Of a DNA stretch of 64,000 bases, positions 18,794-28,411 are shown one piece after another. Each line of letters starts with the position of its first letter. Positions within the stretch are counted from its first letter, which is position 1. The DNA lies in contig JADJXV010000006.1 of NCBI GenBank assembly GCA_016720145.1, positions 186,001-250,000 on the forward strand, written 5' to 3'. The notes below the pieces were generated by a model. That model saw nothing but the letters and a program-made list of their open reading frames with translations. It was not told where the DNA came from and searched no databases. A program made the translations under genes and the position numbers. The DNA comes from Ignavibacteria bacterium. GTDB taxonomy: Bacteria; Bacteroidota; Ignavibacteria; Kapaibacteriales; UBA961.

Positions 18794-19118
18794 TTTTTCA
18801 ACAGAATAAATTCCGTTGCACCAATTTGAAGCTTTACTAACAGAACTACCCAAAACAAAAAAAAGTTGTTCAACGATGCAAACGTTGAACAACCAAAAAA
18901 GAGCCAGCGGCTCGAACCAAATTGTAGGGCTGGACTTCAGTCCAGTCTATCGTAGGAGGAAATATTTTTCAACACAATAAATTCCGTTGCACCAATTTGA
19001 AGCTTTACTAACAGAACTACCCAAAACAAAAAAAAGTTGTTCAACGTTGAAAACGTTGAACAACCAAAGAAGAGCCATCGGCTCGACCCAAATTGTAGGG
19101 CTGGACTTCAGTCCAGTC
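18794..19118. repeat. Direct duplication of a 154-base hairpin-rich unit
   Basis: 18794-18947 and 18965-19118 are aligned without gaps at a distance of 171 bases and differ at a handful of positions. Each copy holds three small hairpins: GTTGTTCAACG...CGTTGAACAAC, GAGCC...GGCTC and CTGGACT-TC-AGTCCAG. The unit has no reading frame of note. Confidence 0.88.
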
Positions 19119-19130
19119 CAGTCAAATCAT

Positions 19131-19166
19131 ACACGTAGGGGCAGAAAATTTTCTGCCCCTACGTGT
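19131..19166. repeat. 36-base perfect palindrome, GTAGGGGCAGAAA family copy 2
   Basis: ACACGTAGGGGCAGAAAA followed by its exact reverse complement. Its inner part matches 12177-12203. Confidence 0.9.
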
Positions 19167-19235
19167 ATGTATTTTTCGGTTTTGTAAATTGTGGTAATTA
19201 ATTTGTACTAATACAAGTTATTACAATTAAAATTC

Positions 19236-21293
19236 CTACCGCACCACCGTAAACACCTCCGACACGCACACCAATCCCCGACGCGCTACCAGTGAATACA
19301 CGCCTGTCGGCAATGCATCCACCGGTAATGATAAACGCGGCTCGGGATGCCCGCCTTCATATACTTTTTCGCCGGTTACGGAATAGATAGTATAATCCAC
19401 ATCACCGGAAGTATATGAAAGAGAAGGGGAAGTAATTGTAATTGTCGATGTAGAGGGATTCGGGAATATGGTGAGATGATCTTGTAGCTCAATTCCCACT
19501 TCCTCGACTCCTACCACAAGTTCATTCATATCCGCACTCCAGATACTTGCGCCGTAGCTGCCGGCATAGAGTGTGGTGCCAAGAGTGGCTAGTGAACGTA
19601 TATTTTTGCTTAAAAGTCCTGTACTTACGTTTGACCAAGTCGTTCCATTGTCAGTACTTCGAAAGACTCCGCCATTATTGGTACCGGCATAGAGCGTATT
19701 CTCACTGATAGCAAATGACCATATTGTCAGATCGGTTATTCCGGTATTGACCGGCACCCAGGTGAGACCTTTATCAGTGCTTCTGAACACTCCGCCGCCG
19801 TCGGTGCCCACAAAAAGCGTCTTTCCTTTGACGGTAAAAGAGAGAATCGTTTTGTTGGTGAGACCCATATTCACAGCCGACCAAAACTGACCTTTATTGT
19901 TACTACGATATATACCATTGCCAAGTGTACCGGCAAAAAGTGTCGAGTCAACGGTGGCAAGAGCAACGACATTTTTGAATTCTAAACCGGAATTGACTTC
20001 TGTCCATTGGTCTCCGTCGCTCGTCGAACTAAACACTCCACCGCCATTGGTTGCAACAAAAAGTGTGGTGTCGATCCTTGCAAAACTTCTAATTTTCCTG
20101 TTCGACACACCTTCCATGATTTCCGTCCATGACTTGCCATTATCCGCACTTCGATATATTCCAAAACCGTAAATACCAGCATAGATTTGAGTTCCGTAGG
20201 ATGCCATACACCACACATCATGATTCCTCAGTCCTGAATTGATATCCTCCCAGCTTTCGCCTTTATCCGCACTCCTATACACTCCATCGCCACCTGTACC
20301 GGTAAAAAGTAGTGAATCATGCACAACGAGTGACAAAATATCTTTGTTTGTCAGACCGGTATTGATATCATTCCACGTTTTACCGTCATTATAGCTCCGA
20401 TGCACTCCTGCACCAAACGTACCGGCATAGACAGCACTGTCACGAGAAATAAGCGAGAGGACAATTTGATCTTTTAATCCAAGAATGATTTGTGTCCACG
20501 AGGTACCGTTATTTGTTGAACGGAATACGCCGTGATTGTCGGTACCTGCAAATACAGCCGAACCTCGCATAGTCATCGACCAAATAGTTTTATTCAGAAG
20601 TCCGTTGCTTACTTCAGTCCACGTATCTCCATTATTTGCACTGCGATAGACTCCCCCGCCATTCGTACCGGCATAGAGCATTGTGCCATTAGTTGCTAAG
20701 GATAGGACAGTCGGGGACATCAGTCCGGAATTCGTCGCAACCCATGTAGTACCATTGTCTATACTTCGTAATACTCCTCCGTCGGTGATCCCTGCAAAAA
20801 GTGTAGGACCATTACTCGTGAAAGAGCGAACGACTTGATTCGCTTTTCCGCTACTGACGAGAGTCCACGTGTCACCATCATCTTCGATTTTGTATATACC
20901 TCCGCCATCTGTACCGGCAAAAGTGATAATACCGTTTGTAAGCAACGACCATATATTGTTGGTGGTTATGCCTGCATTCGCCGCCTTCCAACTCCTACCG
21001 GAGTCGGCACTTCTGAATACTCCACCGCCGTAGGTACCCACATAAACATACTTGTTATTCGCCGCGAGAGAACGTACATGTCTATTTACCAGACGCTTGT
21101 TGCATTCTGTCCACGAAGTGCCATTATCTTCACTTCTGAATACACCGCCTGTATTGGTGCCGGAATACAGTACTGTTTTGGTGGCAGCGAGGGCTGTAAT
21201 ATTACCGCCAAATGGACCGTTACTTTGTTTCCACTGCGCGGTCATAGTGGATGTAATTATGACGAAAATCAAAAGCGTAAAAAATGTTTTCAT
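19236..21293 (-). CDS. Secreted YCF48/BNR-type beta-propeller protein with T9SS sorting domain
   Basis: 685 residues. Signal peptide at about 1-19 (MKTFFTLLIFVIITSTMTAQ). About fourteen repeats of roughly 42 residues, each with LYAGTNGGGVYRSANNGDTW-like sequence, the Asp-box/YCF48 signature of sialidase-like propellers; fourteen units suggest two seven-bladed propellers. The last 85 residues are a T9SS type A sorting domain (LTIFPNPSTSTITIT ... LPTGVYSLVARRGLV ... FTVVR). No glycosidase catalytic residues were recognised, so a binding or scaffold role on the cell surface is more likely than sialidase activity. It is convergent with the DUF4139 gene across a repeat-filled gap. Confidence 0.9.
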   Translation of the reverse strand: MKTFFTLLIFVIITSTMTAQWKQSNGPFGGNITALAATKTVLYSGTNTGGVFRSEDNGTSWTECNKRLVNRHVRSLAANNKYVYVGTYGGGVFRSADSGRSWKAANAGITTNNIWSLLTNGIITFAGTDGGGIYKIEDDGDTWTLVSSGKANQVVRSFTSNGPTLFAGITDGGVLRSIDNGTTWVATNSGLMSPTVLSLATNGTMLYAGTNGGGVYRSANNGDTWTEVSNGLLNKTIWSMTMRGSAVFAGTDNHGVFRSTNNGTSWTQIILGLKDQIVLSLISRDSAVYAGTFGAGVHRSYNDGKTWNDINTGLTNKDILSLVVHDSLLFTGTGGDGVYRSADKGESWEDINSGLRNHDVWCMASYGTQIYAGIYGFGIYRSADNGKSWTEIMEGVSNRKIRSFARIDTTLFVATNGGGVFSSTSDGDQWTEVNSGLEFKNVVALATVDSTLFAGTLGNGIYRSNNKGQFWSAVNMGLTNKTILSFTVKGKTLFVGTDGGGVFRSTDKGLTWVPVNTGITDLTIWSFAISENTLYAGTNNGGVFRSTDNGTTWSNVSTGLLSKNIRSLATLGTTLYAGSYGASIWSADMNELVVGVEEVGIELQDHLTIFPNPSTSTITITSPSLSYTSGDVDYTIYSVTGEKVYEGGHPEPRLSLPVDALPTGVYSLVARRGLVCVSEVFTVVR

Positions 21294-21861
21294 ACAATAC
21301 CTCTTATCGATGATAAACCTGAAAATTAATTATCGAAGTTGAACTATGCGAGTTGGTGGAAAGTTCCACCGGTTTGGGTTGTTTGAGTTAATTATAAACG
21401 AGTTTCTGATATGTATCGAAATACCTACTATCTGTGTTGTAGGGCTAATCTCATTCGCCCTTTGGTCATTCTGAAATTTGGGCAAATGCTATTGACCCAA
21501 CCGGTAACAGACGACCATTGTACATAAATTGACAATATATACTTATGGAATGAACCGACTCGGGAAGTACTCTGCCGTTGGATTGGCAGATTGGCAAAGC
21601 AATTCGAAAAGGGAAATATCAGCAGAGCGGAAAAAACGAAGATTGGAGCAAGAACTTTCATCAGCAACCTCACAAAAAATGGTATGGTTAATACATGAAT
21701 TTGCACTATAATTGACACACTGTAAGAATAGTTCCACATCTGTCAACTGCAATGAAATCCTGTATTTACCATACCATTTTTTGCTACGAATCCTTGTGTA
21801 GCAATACTTGCGGTATGTGCGCTCTATCGACGAGAGCGTTGTGAGCAGACTAGAACTGCTC
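21294..21861. other. Intergenic region with MITE-like inverted repeat
   Basis: 568 bases between two genes on the minus strand. No believable gene: short frames of 60-100 codons on either strand have no family likeness or ribosome-binding site. The only structure is the inverted repeat at 21673-21783 and a small CGCTCTATCGACGAGAGCG hairpin near 21820. Confidence 0.55.
21673..21783. repeat. 111-base element with 22-base inverted ends
   Basis: The end 21673-21694 (CAAAAAATGGTATGGTTAAT...) pairs with 21762-21783 at 21 of 22 positions. The 67-base centre is AT-rich. Size and ends fit a miniature inverted-repeat element, but no target duplication is evident and no second copy is in the window. 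Confidence 0.5.
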
Positions 21862-23943
21862 CTAATATTTCAAGAACCTTGCCAGTTCTGTTTTGCCCTG
21901 AAATTTGGCTGCTACGAAATATACACCTGAGGCGAAATCCTGCGTCGGAATAGTAAGATTCGACACCCCGGCCGAACGTGAATAGACTCCCGAAATATAA
22001 ACTGCTTGACCAATTGAATTATAGACCGTCACCTCAATATCCGACTCCTTGTCGAGCAGCATACTTAGTGTGACAATATTATCTTTCGATTCAGTAATAA
22101 CCGGTGCCTCTTTCACAGTGAGCAGTAATTCCGGCGAATACGGAAGTGCATCGGGATTAACTCCACAAGGAATTGTCACTGAATTTGGAAGAAGGGTGAA
22201 TGTCTCTCCTTTTTTGAGTGGAATTGCGCGTGTACTCTTGCCGTCATCGACGCTGATGGTGTATTTGGCTGGCTGATTTTGGAATTTCGCAATGGGGAAT
22301 TCCGTGACATATTGATAGAGACTCCCTGTGGGGAATAACGTGTAACTATGTGATTCTCCAACGAATTCGACGTTTAATTTCGCTGATAGTATCACTGCTG
22401 AACTCCGTATAAAGACCACCACACGCTGACGACCATTGATAGGATAAGTAGCGACTGAAGGTGAAATAATTATCCCTGCTTTCATCATCGCTGCCGGTAA
22501 ATTTGCCACACCGTATCCGAGCGAATTGTTCTTTTGGGATGCGTTTGAAGCCGTTTCATAAAGATATTTTTTAATTTCCCAGGGGCGGAGTTCGGGAAAG
22601 ACTGATAGGAAAAGTGCTGTTGTTCCGGCAATTAAAGGCGTGGCGAGAGATGTACCATTGGCAGCACCAATTGATAAAGAATCATTGTAAGCAGTACATA
22701 TCACTTGTCTTCCTTGAGCGCCGATATCAGGTTTGATCTTACCGTCACCGCGTGGTCCTCGTGACGAAAAACCCGTCACTGTTCTGCCGTCGGGTTCGAC
22801 TGCAGCTACTGCAATCACGCTGTCTGCGTCCGAAGGTGTGATGAGTGTGCTGTCACCCGCGCCTTCATTCCCCGCAGCAGATATACACACGACTCCACGC
22901 TCGACGGCACGATTCACTACTTGTGCCGTAATTGTAGTCTTGCCATCAAAATCTTCGAATCTATAATTTTCTTCATCCGGTTGGTTAAAGTCAGAATATC
23001 CGAGTGATGAACTCAGTGCATCTGTCCCTTTTGCCTCCGCCCACTCAACTGCCGCTGCGTAATTATCTTCCTCGAGATGCTGTTCGGTAGGAATATCTTC
23101 GGTCTTTGCGAGCAAGAAACTTGCATTTGGAGCAATGCCAATGAGTGAATCCTGTAAAAACCCGCAAACTGTTGAAAATACAATACTTCCATGTCCATCT
23201 TGTCCGCCATTGTCGGCACCTTCATTGCCGGTAATCGAGTCGCGCATGATAAAATCATATTCTCCGAGGACATTTGCATTCTTGGTCGATTCGTGTGCTT
23301 TCCAGCGAAAGCCGGTATCGAGGAAGGTGAGGAGCGCGCCTTGACCGAGGATTCCCATACCGTGAATTTCCGGTACACCAAGAATTTGTGCTTGATTAAA
23401 GGAGCGTCCGTAGCGAAAAACACCACAATTATCGACCGCTGCAAGTATGTTGTGGCCGACAGGATTATCCATTAAATATCGTGGTGAGGCAGCAGACTCT
23501 ATAATTGATAAAGGAAGGAGTTTGGTAGCAGTTCGTTTGATTTTCTTGATGAATGCCAACCGTCCAATCTCAATGGCAGTCACCGAATCACATCGGATTA
23601 CAGCATAATTATTCCATCGGAGGCGAAGGATAATTTCTGCTTTCATGAGTTGTAGACTCTGCAAGTACGGTTCGAAAAGTGGTGCATCTTGGAGAGAGAT
23701 AATAGCACTATCGGGCATTACTTTCCTGCGTCGCTCAAGCGCGCGCTGGTTGAATTGTGCGAGAGTTTGCGTGTAAAGTGAGTTCCCTTTTTTAAATTCC
23801 ATGGGACCTTTATCCCTCAAGAAAACTCTGTATGTATAAGTGGTGTCTGCACTTAACACTGACCACGACATACACATCATCGTAATTAATAGTACTATTG
23901 CTCTCATGCTACGTTTGTTAAAATTCGTAATTTGTTGTTGCAT
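21862..23943 (-). CDS. Subtilisin-like (S8) serine protease with T9SS sorting domain
   Basis: 693 residues. A signal-anchor or signal peptide (about 12-32, RAIVLLITMMCMSWSVLSAD) is followed by a prodomain-like region (about 35-180) and the S8 catalytic domain (about 190-480). The triad is visible: Asp in LLTFLDTGFRW, His in GGQDGHGSIVFSTVCG, Ser in GTSLATPLIAGTTALFLS; the oxyanion Asn is in CISAAGNEGAG. After a beta-sandwich spacer the last 80 residues are a T9SS type A sorting domain (IEVTVYNSIGQAVYI ... FASGVYFVAAKFQGK). It is expected to act outside the cell or on its surface in protein breakdown. It is divergent from ygfZ. Confidence 0.94.
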   Translation of the reverse strand: MQQQITNFNKRSMRAIVLLITMMCMSWSVLSADTTYTYRVFLRDKGPMEFKKGNSLYTQTLAQFNQRALERRRKVMPDSAIISLQDAPLFEPYLQSLQLMKAEIILRLRWNNYAVIRCDSVTAIEIGRLAFIKKIKRTATKLLPLSIIESAASPRYLMDNPVGHNILAAVDNCGVFRYGRSFNQAQILGVPEIHGMGILGQGALLTFLDTGFRWKAHESTKNANVLGEYDFIMRDSITGNEGADNGGQDGHGSIVFSTVCGFLQDSLIGIAPNASFLLAKTEDIPTEQHLEEDNYAAAVEWAEAKGTDALSSSLGYSDFNQPDEENYRFEDFDGKTTITAQVVNRAVERGVVCISAAGNEGAGDSTLITPSDADSVIAVAAVEPDGRTVTGFSSRGPRGDGKIKPDIGAQGRQVICTAYNDSLSIGAANGTSLATPLIAGTTALFLSVFPELRPWEIKKYLYETASNASQKNNSLGYGVANLPAAMMKAGIIISPSVATYPINGRQRVVVFIRSSAVILSAKLNVEFVGESHSYTLFPTGSLYQYVTEFPIAKFQNQPAKYTISVDDGKSTRAIPLKKGETFTLLPNSVTIPCGVNPDALPYSPELLLTVKEAPVITESKDNIVTLSMLLDKESDIEVTVYNSIGQAVYISGVYSRSAGVSNLTIPTQDFASGVYFVAAKFQGKTELARFLKY

Positions 23944-24037
23944 TTATTATGAGTAGGTAGTTGAACATCAAATTCAATTTAGCTAAATTTTCTCAGAGAA
24001 TCTCAATCCATTTCTTTCACAAATTCTTACATATCAG

Positions 24038-25024
24038 ATGACAAGTCTAACTTCTAATGATCGTATAAGTTATGCAGCAGCAAAAAATGCTGTCGTATTT
24101 GCATTTCCTGATGTAGCAATTCTACAAGCTCGCGGTGCGGATCGTATTGACTTACTCAACAGGCTATCAACGAATGAACTCAAACAGTTAAAGCCCAATC
24201 AAGGCGCGCGGACAGTGCTTACCAATGAAAAAGGGAGGATCATCGATGTTCTCACAGTCTTATCAGATGCAGATGACGCATTGTTGCTATGTTCGCCCAG
24301 TAATCAATCCAATGTAATCCAATGGCTTAAAAAATACACCATCATGGATGATTTCAAAATTTCGGACGCAAGTGCCGGCTATTGTGCCTTGGAAATTCAT
24401 GGTCCGGAGTCCACAAGTCTTCTCACATCGCTCGCCGGTGAAATAGTCCTTGATCTGCCAATGAGTCATTGGCAAAAAGTAGAGATTTTTGGTCACAAAG
24501 CGATGCTTATTAGGCAGCCGGCTTTTTGTGAATTTTCATTTCTTCTTCTTTTTGAATCTCCCTACAAAGAAGAAATATCACTCGAAGTAGCTGCTCTATC
24601 GGAAAGTGTACCTACCATGAGTAAAGAAGTCTTTGAAGTGCTTCGAATCGAAGCCGGAAGCGGGAAATTTGGAGCAGAGCTGACTGATAGTTACAATCCA
24701 CTTGAAGCGGGATTGTTGCATTTGGTGAATTTCAAGAAGGGATGTTATATAGGACAGGAAGTAATAGCAAGGATTGACAGTTACAACAAAGTCAAGCAAC
24801 GAATCATGGGTTTTGTGTCGAAAGATCACCTGACTGTCGGCTCTGAAATATGGGTAAATGATACACTTGTTGGTACGCTTACCAGTGTCATTATATCGCC
24901 CGATTTTGGAAATATCGCTCTTGGTTTTATACGCGGAGAATTTGCCCATCCACACTCAACTGTCCAAATTCATGGTGATAATCATACACTTACCGCTGAG
25001 ATCAAACCTCTCCCTTTTGAGTGA
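24038..25024 (+). CDS. ygfZ: YgfZ/GcvT-like folate-binding Fe-S cluster protein
   Basis: 328 residues, cytosolic. It carries the YgfZ signature KGCYIGQEVIARIDSYNKVKQR (about residues 230-251), whose Cys is the conserved reactive one, and the N-terminal GcvT-like fold with LNRLSTNELKQLKPNQG and TNEKGRIIDVLTVL. Family members support folate-dependent assembly or repair of Fe-S proteins. It is divergent from the protease, with a 94-base gap; the next gene is 127 bases downstream and probably separate. Confidence 0.92.
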   Translation: MTSLTSNDRISYAAAKNAVVFAFPDVAILQARGADRIDLLNRLSTNELKQLKPNQGARTVLTNEKGRIIDVLTVLSDADDALLLCSPSNQSNVIQWLKKYTIMDDFKISDASAGYCALEIHGPESTSLLTSLAGEIVLDLPMSHWQKVEIFGHKAMLIRQPAFCEFSFLLLFESPYKEEISLEVAALSESVPTMSKEVFEVLRIEAGSGKFGAELTDSYNPLEAGLLHLVNFKKGCYIGQEVIARIDSYNKVKQRIMGFVSKDHLTVGSEIWVNDTLVGTLTSVIISPDFGNIALGFIRGEFAHPHSTVQIHGDNHTLTAEIKPLPFE

Positions 25025-25151
25025 GATTTATTGTTCAAATTGCTATTATTGGTAAATTTTAGTAATCTAAAAAAATCGGTTGCACTAACGGAAATTCCTC
25101 TGTAATTTCGCGCCGTAATTATAATTCATTTTATTAATTTTTGGGGGTATA

Positions 25152-25704
25152 ATGAAAATTTCAACTTTTGTTCGATGCATGTCAGTTGCTTTTATAGCTG
25201 CTTTGTGCGTACAGACTGCATCTGCACAATCTCCGGCAAATTCTTCTGGAATGTCACCGGACAGACAAATGGGAGTAGGTCTTACCGCAGGAAATTCATT
25301 GGGTGGTCATTTTGCTTATGCACTCAATCCCGGCTTCCATCTTGGAGCAGGATTTGGTATAGCACTGACTAGTGTCAGTCATAACGGTGGTGGCAGTAAC
25401 TCGGGTAACATGTTGTTTTTTGCTCCATACGCCAAATTTTTATTCTCAGGAATGAAAGATATGAAGCCCTATATCTTCGGTTCATTTAATATTACAAGCG
25501 GCAAATCTGCAAATGAAGTAAATTCATCATCTTCTACTGAAACCGGACTAAATATCGGCGGCGGTGCTGAATATTTTCCATCACGTAATGTAGGAATTTA
25601 TGGTCATTTAACAATTATTGGTTTAGGATTTGGAGATATTTCTACAACAAACATAGGTCTGCTCTCCACCTCAAGTTGGAATCGAATGGTTTTTTAATCC
25701 ATAA
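25152..25704 (+). CDS. Outer-membrane beta-barrel protein (one-base frame break near C-terminus)
   Basis: Small OmpA/OMP_b-brl-like barrel of about 183 residues. Signal peptide at 1-25 (ending QTASAQ), then alternating strands (MGVGLTAGNSLGGHFAYALN, NLGGGAEYF-like). The frame as written ends at 25697 after SSWNRMVF, but removing one A of the pair at 25673-25674 gives LSTSVGIEWFFNP and a stop at 25704; an aromatic C-terminal strand of this type is what barrel insertion needs, so the corrected end is clearly better. A GGGGG ribosome-binding site lies just before the start. A terminator hairpin follows at 25730. Confidence 0.82.
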
Positions 25705-25729
25705 TTCCAGTTCCCCTTTTAAAATTCTC

Positions 25730-25760
25730 AGTGCGAAATCTTTCGGTTTCGCACTTTTTA
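25730..25760 (+). terminator. Intrinsic terminator after the barrel gene
   Basis: Perfect 9-base stem AGTGCGAAA/TTTCGCACT (25730-25738, 25747-25755) with an 8-base loop, followed by TTTTTATTTTAA. It separates the barrel gene from the glycosyltransferase, which supports starting the latter at 25787. Confidence 0.85.
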
Positions 25761-25786
25761 TTTTAAGCGTACTCTCAAGTATTTCT

Positions 25787-26776
25787 ATGGACATATCTCA
25801 TCCTAATCTCAATAATGCGAAACGAATTGCAGTCGTCAGGACTGACCGTTTGGGAGATATGGTCCTCACATTACCGATGTGCTCTGCTCTCAAGCATGAA
25901 TGTCCTAAAGCGACGATTATTCTTATTACACGATCGTATGTAGCTTCGCTATTATACCGATGCTCTGTAATTGACGAAGTAGTGTATGCTGATACTATAG
26001 AAGAAGTTACGGATGCAATACGTACCGGGAATTTCGATGCAATTTTCTTTCCGAGACCTCAGTTTTCAGAGTATTTTGCAGCTTTCAGAGCGAGAATACC
26101 ATTACGCGTTGGCTCGGGGTATCGTTGGTATAGTTTTTTAATCAATTGCAAACAATACGATCATCGAAAAACAGCCGATTACCATGAAGCTGAATTTAAT
26201 ACACGGCTGGTATCAAGAGCGCTTGGAAAGGAAGTTGCTACGCAATTAGTGGCGCCTGTTGTCAAACCAGATAGCGCAATTCGAATACACGAACTCTTTG
26301 CATTCCATAATATTAGCAACCTCACTCCAATTGTAATACACCCGGGAAGTGGAGGGTCGGCAGTTAATTGGCCGGCTGAGAATTTTGGCAAAACAGCTAA
26401 ACGTCTCCATGAACTAACAAATCGACCTATTATCATCACAGGTATTGAAACTGAGACCGAAATATGCAAAATTGTATATAATAATTGTCCACAAGCTATT
26501 AATCTGTGTGGGAAATTATCGTTAGACGACTTGATTGCATTACTTGCAAATGCTTCACTTCTCATCGCTAATTCAACGGGAGTTCTTCATGTAGCTGCTG
26601 CACTCGGCACACCGGTTCTTGGACTCTATCCGAATTCTCCTCCTATGAGCGCAAAACGTTGGGGACCATTTACTCAAAATTCTATCGTGATTAGTCCACC
26701 AAACGGTGATGATTCAATGAGCGATATTTCAGTCGAATCGGTAGCACTATCTGCCTTAAATCTTCTTAATTATTGA
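25787..26776 (+). CDS. Glycosyltransferase family 9 (heptosyltransferase-like)
   Basis: 329 residues from the ATG at 25787. An in-frame upstream start at 25676 would run through the terminator hairpin and overlap the barrel gene, so it was not used. GT-B fold with N-terminal KRIAVVRTDRLGDMVLTLP, and in the C-terminal half IVIHPGSGGSAVNWPAENF and LLIANSTGVLHVAAALGTPVLGLYP, the ADP-heptose/sugar-nucleotide-binding motifs of the family. It is likely to add a sugar to the core of lipopolysaccharide at the cytosolic face of the inner membrane. The exact sugar is not decidable. No neighbouring LPS genes are seen. Confidence 0.92.
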   Translation: MDISHPNLNNAKRIAVVRTDRLGDMVLTLPMCSALKHECPKATIILITRSYVASLLYRCSVIDEVVYADTIEEVTDAIRTGNFDAIFFPRPQFSEYFAAFRARIPLRVGSGYRWYSFLINCKQYDHRKTADYHEAEFNTRLVSRALGKEVATQLVAPVVKPDSAIRIHELFAFHNISNLTPIVIHPGSGGSAVNWPAENFGKTAKRLHELTNRPIIITGIETETEICKIVYNNCPQAINLCGKLSLDDLIALLANASLLIANSTGVLHVAAALGTPVLGLYPNSPPMSAKRWGPFTQNSIVISPPNGDDSMSDISVESVALSALNLLNY

Positions 26777-26845
26777 GAATTCATCTGATTCGTTATTCCT
26801 CATAATTGTCATCAACTTACTATTTATCAAATTGTTAGCACAGTA

Positions 26846-27310
26846 ATGGGACTTAATTATTTAAAAGACATTGCCATTATTCTCGGCGCTATTATTGCGC
26901 TTTTTTCGTTTGCTAATGGTATTCTGGAGTATATACGACAAGGTGCGCAGAAGCGCGTCGAACAGTTCGTCACGCTCCGGCGGCGTTTAAAAGAAAATCC
27001 TGCCTTTTATGAGATTTGTTCATTACTTGTCTATGATGATGTATTACTCCGTGATGTGCCCGCGCAAGACAAGCGAGATTTTTTAGGTTTGCTCGAAGAA
27101 GTAGCCCTGCTTTCTAATTCCGGCTTAATTCGAGAAGAAGTGGCACATTATATGTTCGGGTATTATGCAGTCAGATGTATCGAAAGCATTCACTTCTGGC
27201 ATGAGATCGAACGTGAAAGTATCTACTGGAGTTTGTTTCATGACTTTGCGTTGCAGATGCAAAAAGTGGAAAAGACTTTTCGCTATAAACGCAGAAAATT
27301 GAGATTTTAG
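26846..27310 (+). CDS. Small membrane-anchored protein of unknown function
   Basis: 154 residues, not recognised. One N-terminal membrane segment (about 6-27, LKDIAIILGAIIALFSFANGIL) precedes a basic stretch (RQGAQKRVEQFVTLRRRLKE), and the rest is soluble and predicted helical with many Glu, His and aromatic residues (EEVAHYMFGYYAVRCIESIHFWHEIERE). The charge pattern places the soluble part in the cytosol. It lies 69 bases downstream of the glycosyltransferase and could share its transcript. It looks like a real gene from its even amino-acid use and clear TM-plus-domain layout. Confidence 0.7.
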   Translation: MGLNYLKDIAIILGAIIALFSFANGILEYIRQGAQKRVEQFVTLRRRLKENPAFYEICSLLVYDDVLLRDVPAQDKRDFLGLLEEVALLSNSGLIREEVAHYMFGYYAVRCIESIHFWHEIERESIYWSLFHDFALQMQKVEKTFRYKRRKLRF

Positions 27311-27500
27311 AACTTAACTGTAACTATATTTTGAATATAGAACTTCTACGATATATTCAAAAATTTCAACAAATTGAATGCGAACAACTGAATATCAATC
27401 TTTGGAAAATCTACCTTCAAGAATCATCTACGATTATCGAATTACATTGATATTTATGAATCGTTGAATTACCCTTCCACAATTTAATTACTTATAAAAC

Positions 27501-28408
27501 ATGGCATTAGAATTACACAAATCTACGACTTCCTCTTTAGTCAACGAAGCATTTGACCGTGGGATGCCTCATATTGAAATGAGTGATTCTATATATAAGC
27601 AATACCGTGATTTTATTTATACAAAGAGTGGAATATATTTTAACGATACGAAGAAGTATTTGTTGGAAGCTCGTATATCACAACGCTTTACAAAACACAA
27701 CCTCACTAATTATGAAGAATATTTCTCGTTAATACGTTCAACTTCAGGAGCTTCAGAACTACCAATTCTCTACGAATCAATCACCATAAACGAGACCTAT
27801 TTTTTTCCGCAGTCCACAGCAATTTGATGTGTTGGAACATGTGATATTGCCGGATCTGATACGATCCAAAATTGCTAAAGGTGAGACTTCACCGACAATT
27901 ACAATTTGGAGTGCTGCTGCATCAAGTGGTGAAGAGGCACATACGATAGCGATTATTCTCACTGAAAAAATAAAACCGATGTTCCCAAATGTACAATTTA
28001 GAATCATCGGTACTGATATTAGTAATGCAATGCTGAATATCGCTCGCGTCGGCGCATACAAAAATTATGCTATCAAGCACGTTCCACCGGAAATACTAGC
28101 TAAGTACTTTATCCTCAAAGACAATCTGTATCATGTCGTTGATGAAATCAAGTCCATGGTTTCATTCCACAATCTAAATCTATGATTCTTCGGCAATTGC
28201 AAAAGTGACAAATGTTGATATTATTTTTTGCTGTAATGTGCTAATTTATTTTGACAGTACATCCAAGAAAAAAGTAGTACAGTCAATATATCAGACACTC
28301 AATAAAGGCGGGATGCTTTTTGTAGGTTATTCTGAATCACTGCATGGTGTATCGCAGGATTTTAAACTTGTTCACTTACATAAGGCATTGGTTTATAAGA
28401 AAGAATAG
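27501..28408 (+). CDS. cheR: CheR-type chemotaxis methyltransferase (two frame breaks)
   Basis: About 302 residues when joined. CheR moves methyl groups from S-adenosylmethionine to glutamates of chemoreceptors. N-terminal CheR helix bundle (about 25-95), then the SAM domain: ITINETYFFRSPQQFD, IWSAAASSGEEAHTIAI (SAM loop; the usual Cys of the family is Ala here), IIGTDISNAML, and the C-terminal IFCCNVLIYFD. It is read in three frames: the run of seven T at 27800-27806 has one T too many, and one extra base lies just before 28181 (frame ends at 28185 after FHNLNL and resumes at YDSSAIAKVTNVD). No other chemotaxis gene is nearby, so it may serve another signalling pathway. Two breaks leave real decay possible. 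Confidence 0.8.
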
Positions 28409-28411
28409 GCT

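Larger units (their letters stand above)
18720..19235. other. Repeat-filled intergenic region, no gene seen
   Basis: 516 bases between convergent genes. Nearly all of it is repeat: two direct copies of a 154-base unit (18794-18947, 18965-19118) and a 36-base palindrome (19131-19166). A CCGAGCCACTCGCGAAG stretch near 18748 is related to the CCGAGCC hairpins near 14.6 and 15.6 kb. Confidence 0.75.

Noticed and set aside
21428..21739. 103-codon frame on the minus strand in the gap before the propeller gene
   Set aside because: No ribosome-binding site or family likeness, mixed composition, and it runs through the MITE-like inverted repeat.
25676..25786. Longer N-terminus of the glycosyltransferase
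   Set aside because: It would overlap the barrel gene and run through a strong terminator hairpin; the family start fits 25787.
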